Source of the DNA: Noviherbaspirillum aerium
Lineage (GTDB): Bacteria; Pseudomonadota; Gammaproteobacteria; Burkholderiales; Burkholderiaceae_D
Length of the DNA: 64,000 bases
NCBI RefSeq assembly: GCF_008929045.1
Contig: NZ_VFAH01000029.1
Location: 1 to 64,000, forward strand
Direction: 5' to 3'
Shown: positions 63,336 through 64,000 of the stretch, piece after piece
Numbering within the stretch: the first letter of the stretch is position 1
How the letters are laid out: the number at the start of each line of letters is the position of its first letter
Translations under genes and position numbers: made by a program
The notes under the pieces: generated by a model
The model's database searches: none
The model's input: only the letters and a program-made list of their open reading frames with translations
What the model was told of the DNA's origin: nothing

Positions 63336-64000
63336 GGCACGATGGGCCGCTGTATGCGCTTGTTGACTGCAACAACTTCTATTGCTCGTGCGAGCGCGTC
63401 TTCAATCCGAAGCTTGAAAATCGACCGCTAGTCGTCTTGTCGAACAACGACGGTTGCGCGATTGCCCGCTCGAATGAAGCCAAGGCGCTCGGCATCAAGA
63501 TGGGTGAGCCCTGGTTCAAGTTGAAGGACCTAGTGAAGCACCATGGCATCGTCGGCCTGTCATCCAACTACACTTTGTACGGAGACATGTCGCAGCGGGT
63601 CATGCAAGTGCTCCGGGAGTTCACGCCTGACGTCGAGGTCTATTCCATTGATGAGAGCTTTCTGCGGATTGAGCGGATGCGCCGTCTATGGTCCAGCTAT
63701 ACCGCCATGGGCCAGACGATTCGCGGGAAAGTTCGCCAGTGGACCGGAATACCTGTGTGCGTTGGGATTGGGCCGACCAAGACCTTGGCGAAGCTTGCGA
63801 ACCACATCGCTAAAAAGAATCCGAAGTTCGAAGGGGTATTTGACCTTGACGCTTACCCGCCGGCTCAACTAGACGAGTTGCTCGCCAAAGTAGATGTAGG
63901 CGAAGTCTGGGGCGTTGGTCGCCGCATCGCTGAAAAGCTGAAAAGTGCGGGTATTCACACCGTACAGGATTTGCGTCTAATGTCTCCGAAGGTCATTCGC
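63323..64000 (+). CDS. umuC: UmuC-like Y-family DNA polymerase subunit, 5' part
   Basis: 226 codons visible, open to the window edge. Catalytic Asp in YALVDCNNFYCSCE near 15 and the Asp-Glu pair in VEVYSIDESFLRI, plus GIGPTKTLAKLANHIAKKNP and GVGRRIAEKL, are Y-family polymerase marks. Start inside the umuD end. Error-prone translesion polymerase subunit under SOS control. Umu-type operons are common cargo on plasmids and integrative elements. Confidence 0.92.
   Translation, partial: MSALGHDGPLYALVDCNNFYCSCERVFNPKLENRPLVVLSNNDGCAIARSNEAKALGIKMGEPWFKLKDLVKHHGIVGLSSNYTLYGDMSQRVMQVLREFTPDVEVYSIDESFLRIERMRRLWSSYTAMGQTIRGKVRQWTGIPVCVGIGPTKTLAKLANHIAKKNPKFEGVFDLDAYPPAQLDELLAKVDVGEVWGVGRRIAEKLKSAGIHTVQDLRLMSPKVIR

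Overview
The window looks like the chromosome of a betaproteobacterium, probably Burkholderiales and possibly Oxalobacteraceae. This is inferred from the glt/two-component arrangement, a BPSL0761-family gene and the protein style. No rRNA or other taxonomic marker is present. Bases 1 to about 8560 are GC-rich core-like sequence. From there to the right edge the sequence is clearly less GC-rich and carries accessory cargo, relics and duplications, so I read it as one large genomic island whose right end lies outside the window.

Core part (1-8560): the start of a glutamate/aspartate ABC permease gene, its periplasmic binding protein gltI, a second gltI-like gene facing away, a sigma-54 response regulator and sensor kinase pair (AauR/AauS or DctD/DctB type), a LysR regulator, and an MFS exporter gene that loses its 5' end exactly where composition changes.

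Left island part (8.9-23 kb): AlpA-type and XRE regulators, a tight operon of four genes (two unknown paralogues, one unknown, one HAD phosphatase-like), a SIR2 + HerA anti-phage pair, and a HIT + HNH pair. A nuclease zone follows, with two intact secreted NUC1-type nuclease genes, a third as a 3' relic, one good tRNA-Arg(ACG), one decayed tRNA copy and a relic with a cytochrome P450 heme signature.

Middle part (23.2-50 kb): this is bracketed by two direct repeats of about 750 bp, each coding for a small CxxC protein and a PsiF-like protein. Between them lie a large hybrid histidine kinase, an IS5-type relic, a sulfide/persulfide module (BigR-like ArsR, two YeeE/YedE halves, ETHE1-like dioxygenase, broken TauE) and a large copper module. 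The copper module has two P1B ATPases, CueR, CopZ, ferredoxin, Csp, multicopper oxidase, cupredoxin, DUF411, two CusF-like proteins and a TolC-like protein. Three MerR-type promoters with 19-bp spacers tie the copper genes into one CueR regulon.

Right part (50-64 kb): a NUDIX hydrolase, two glycine-zipper envelope proteins and a relic of one of them, a membrane histidine kinase, a GGDEF-EAL protein interrupted by an in-frame TGA, a second soluble hybrid kinase, a 1.1-kb gene-poor stretch with facing terminators, two small unknown genes, and SOS-controlled umuD with the start of umuC.

The best candidates for something undescribed are the four-gene operon at 9997-11890 beside SIR2-HerA, the nuclease/tRNA-Arg duplications, and the repeated small CxxC/PsiF module.
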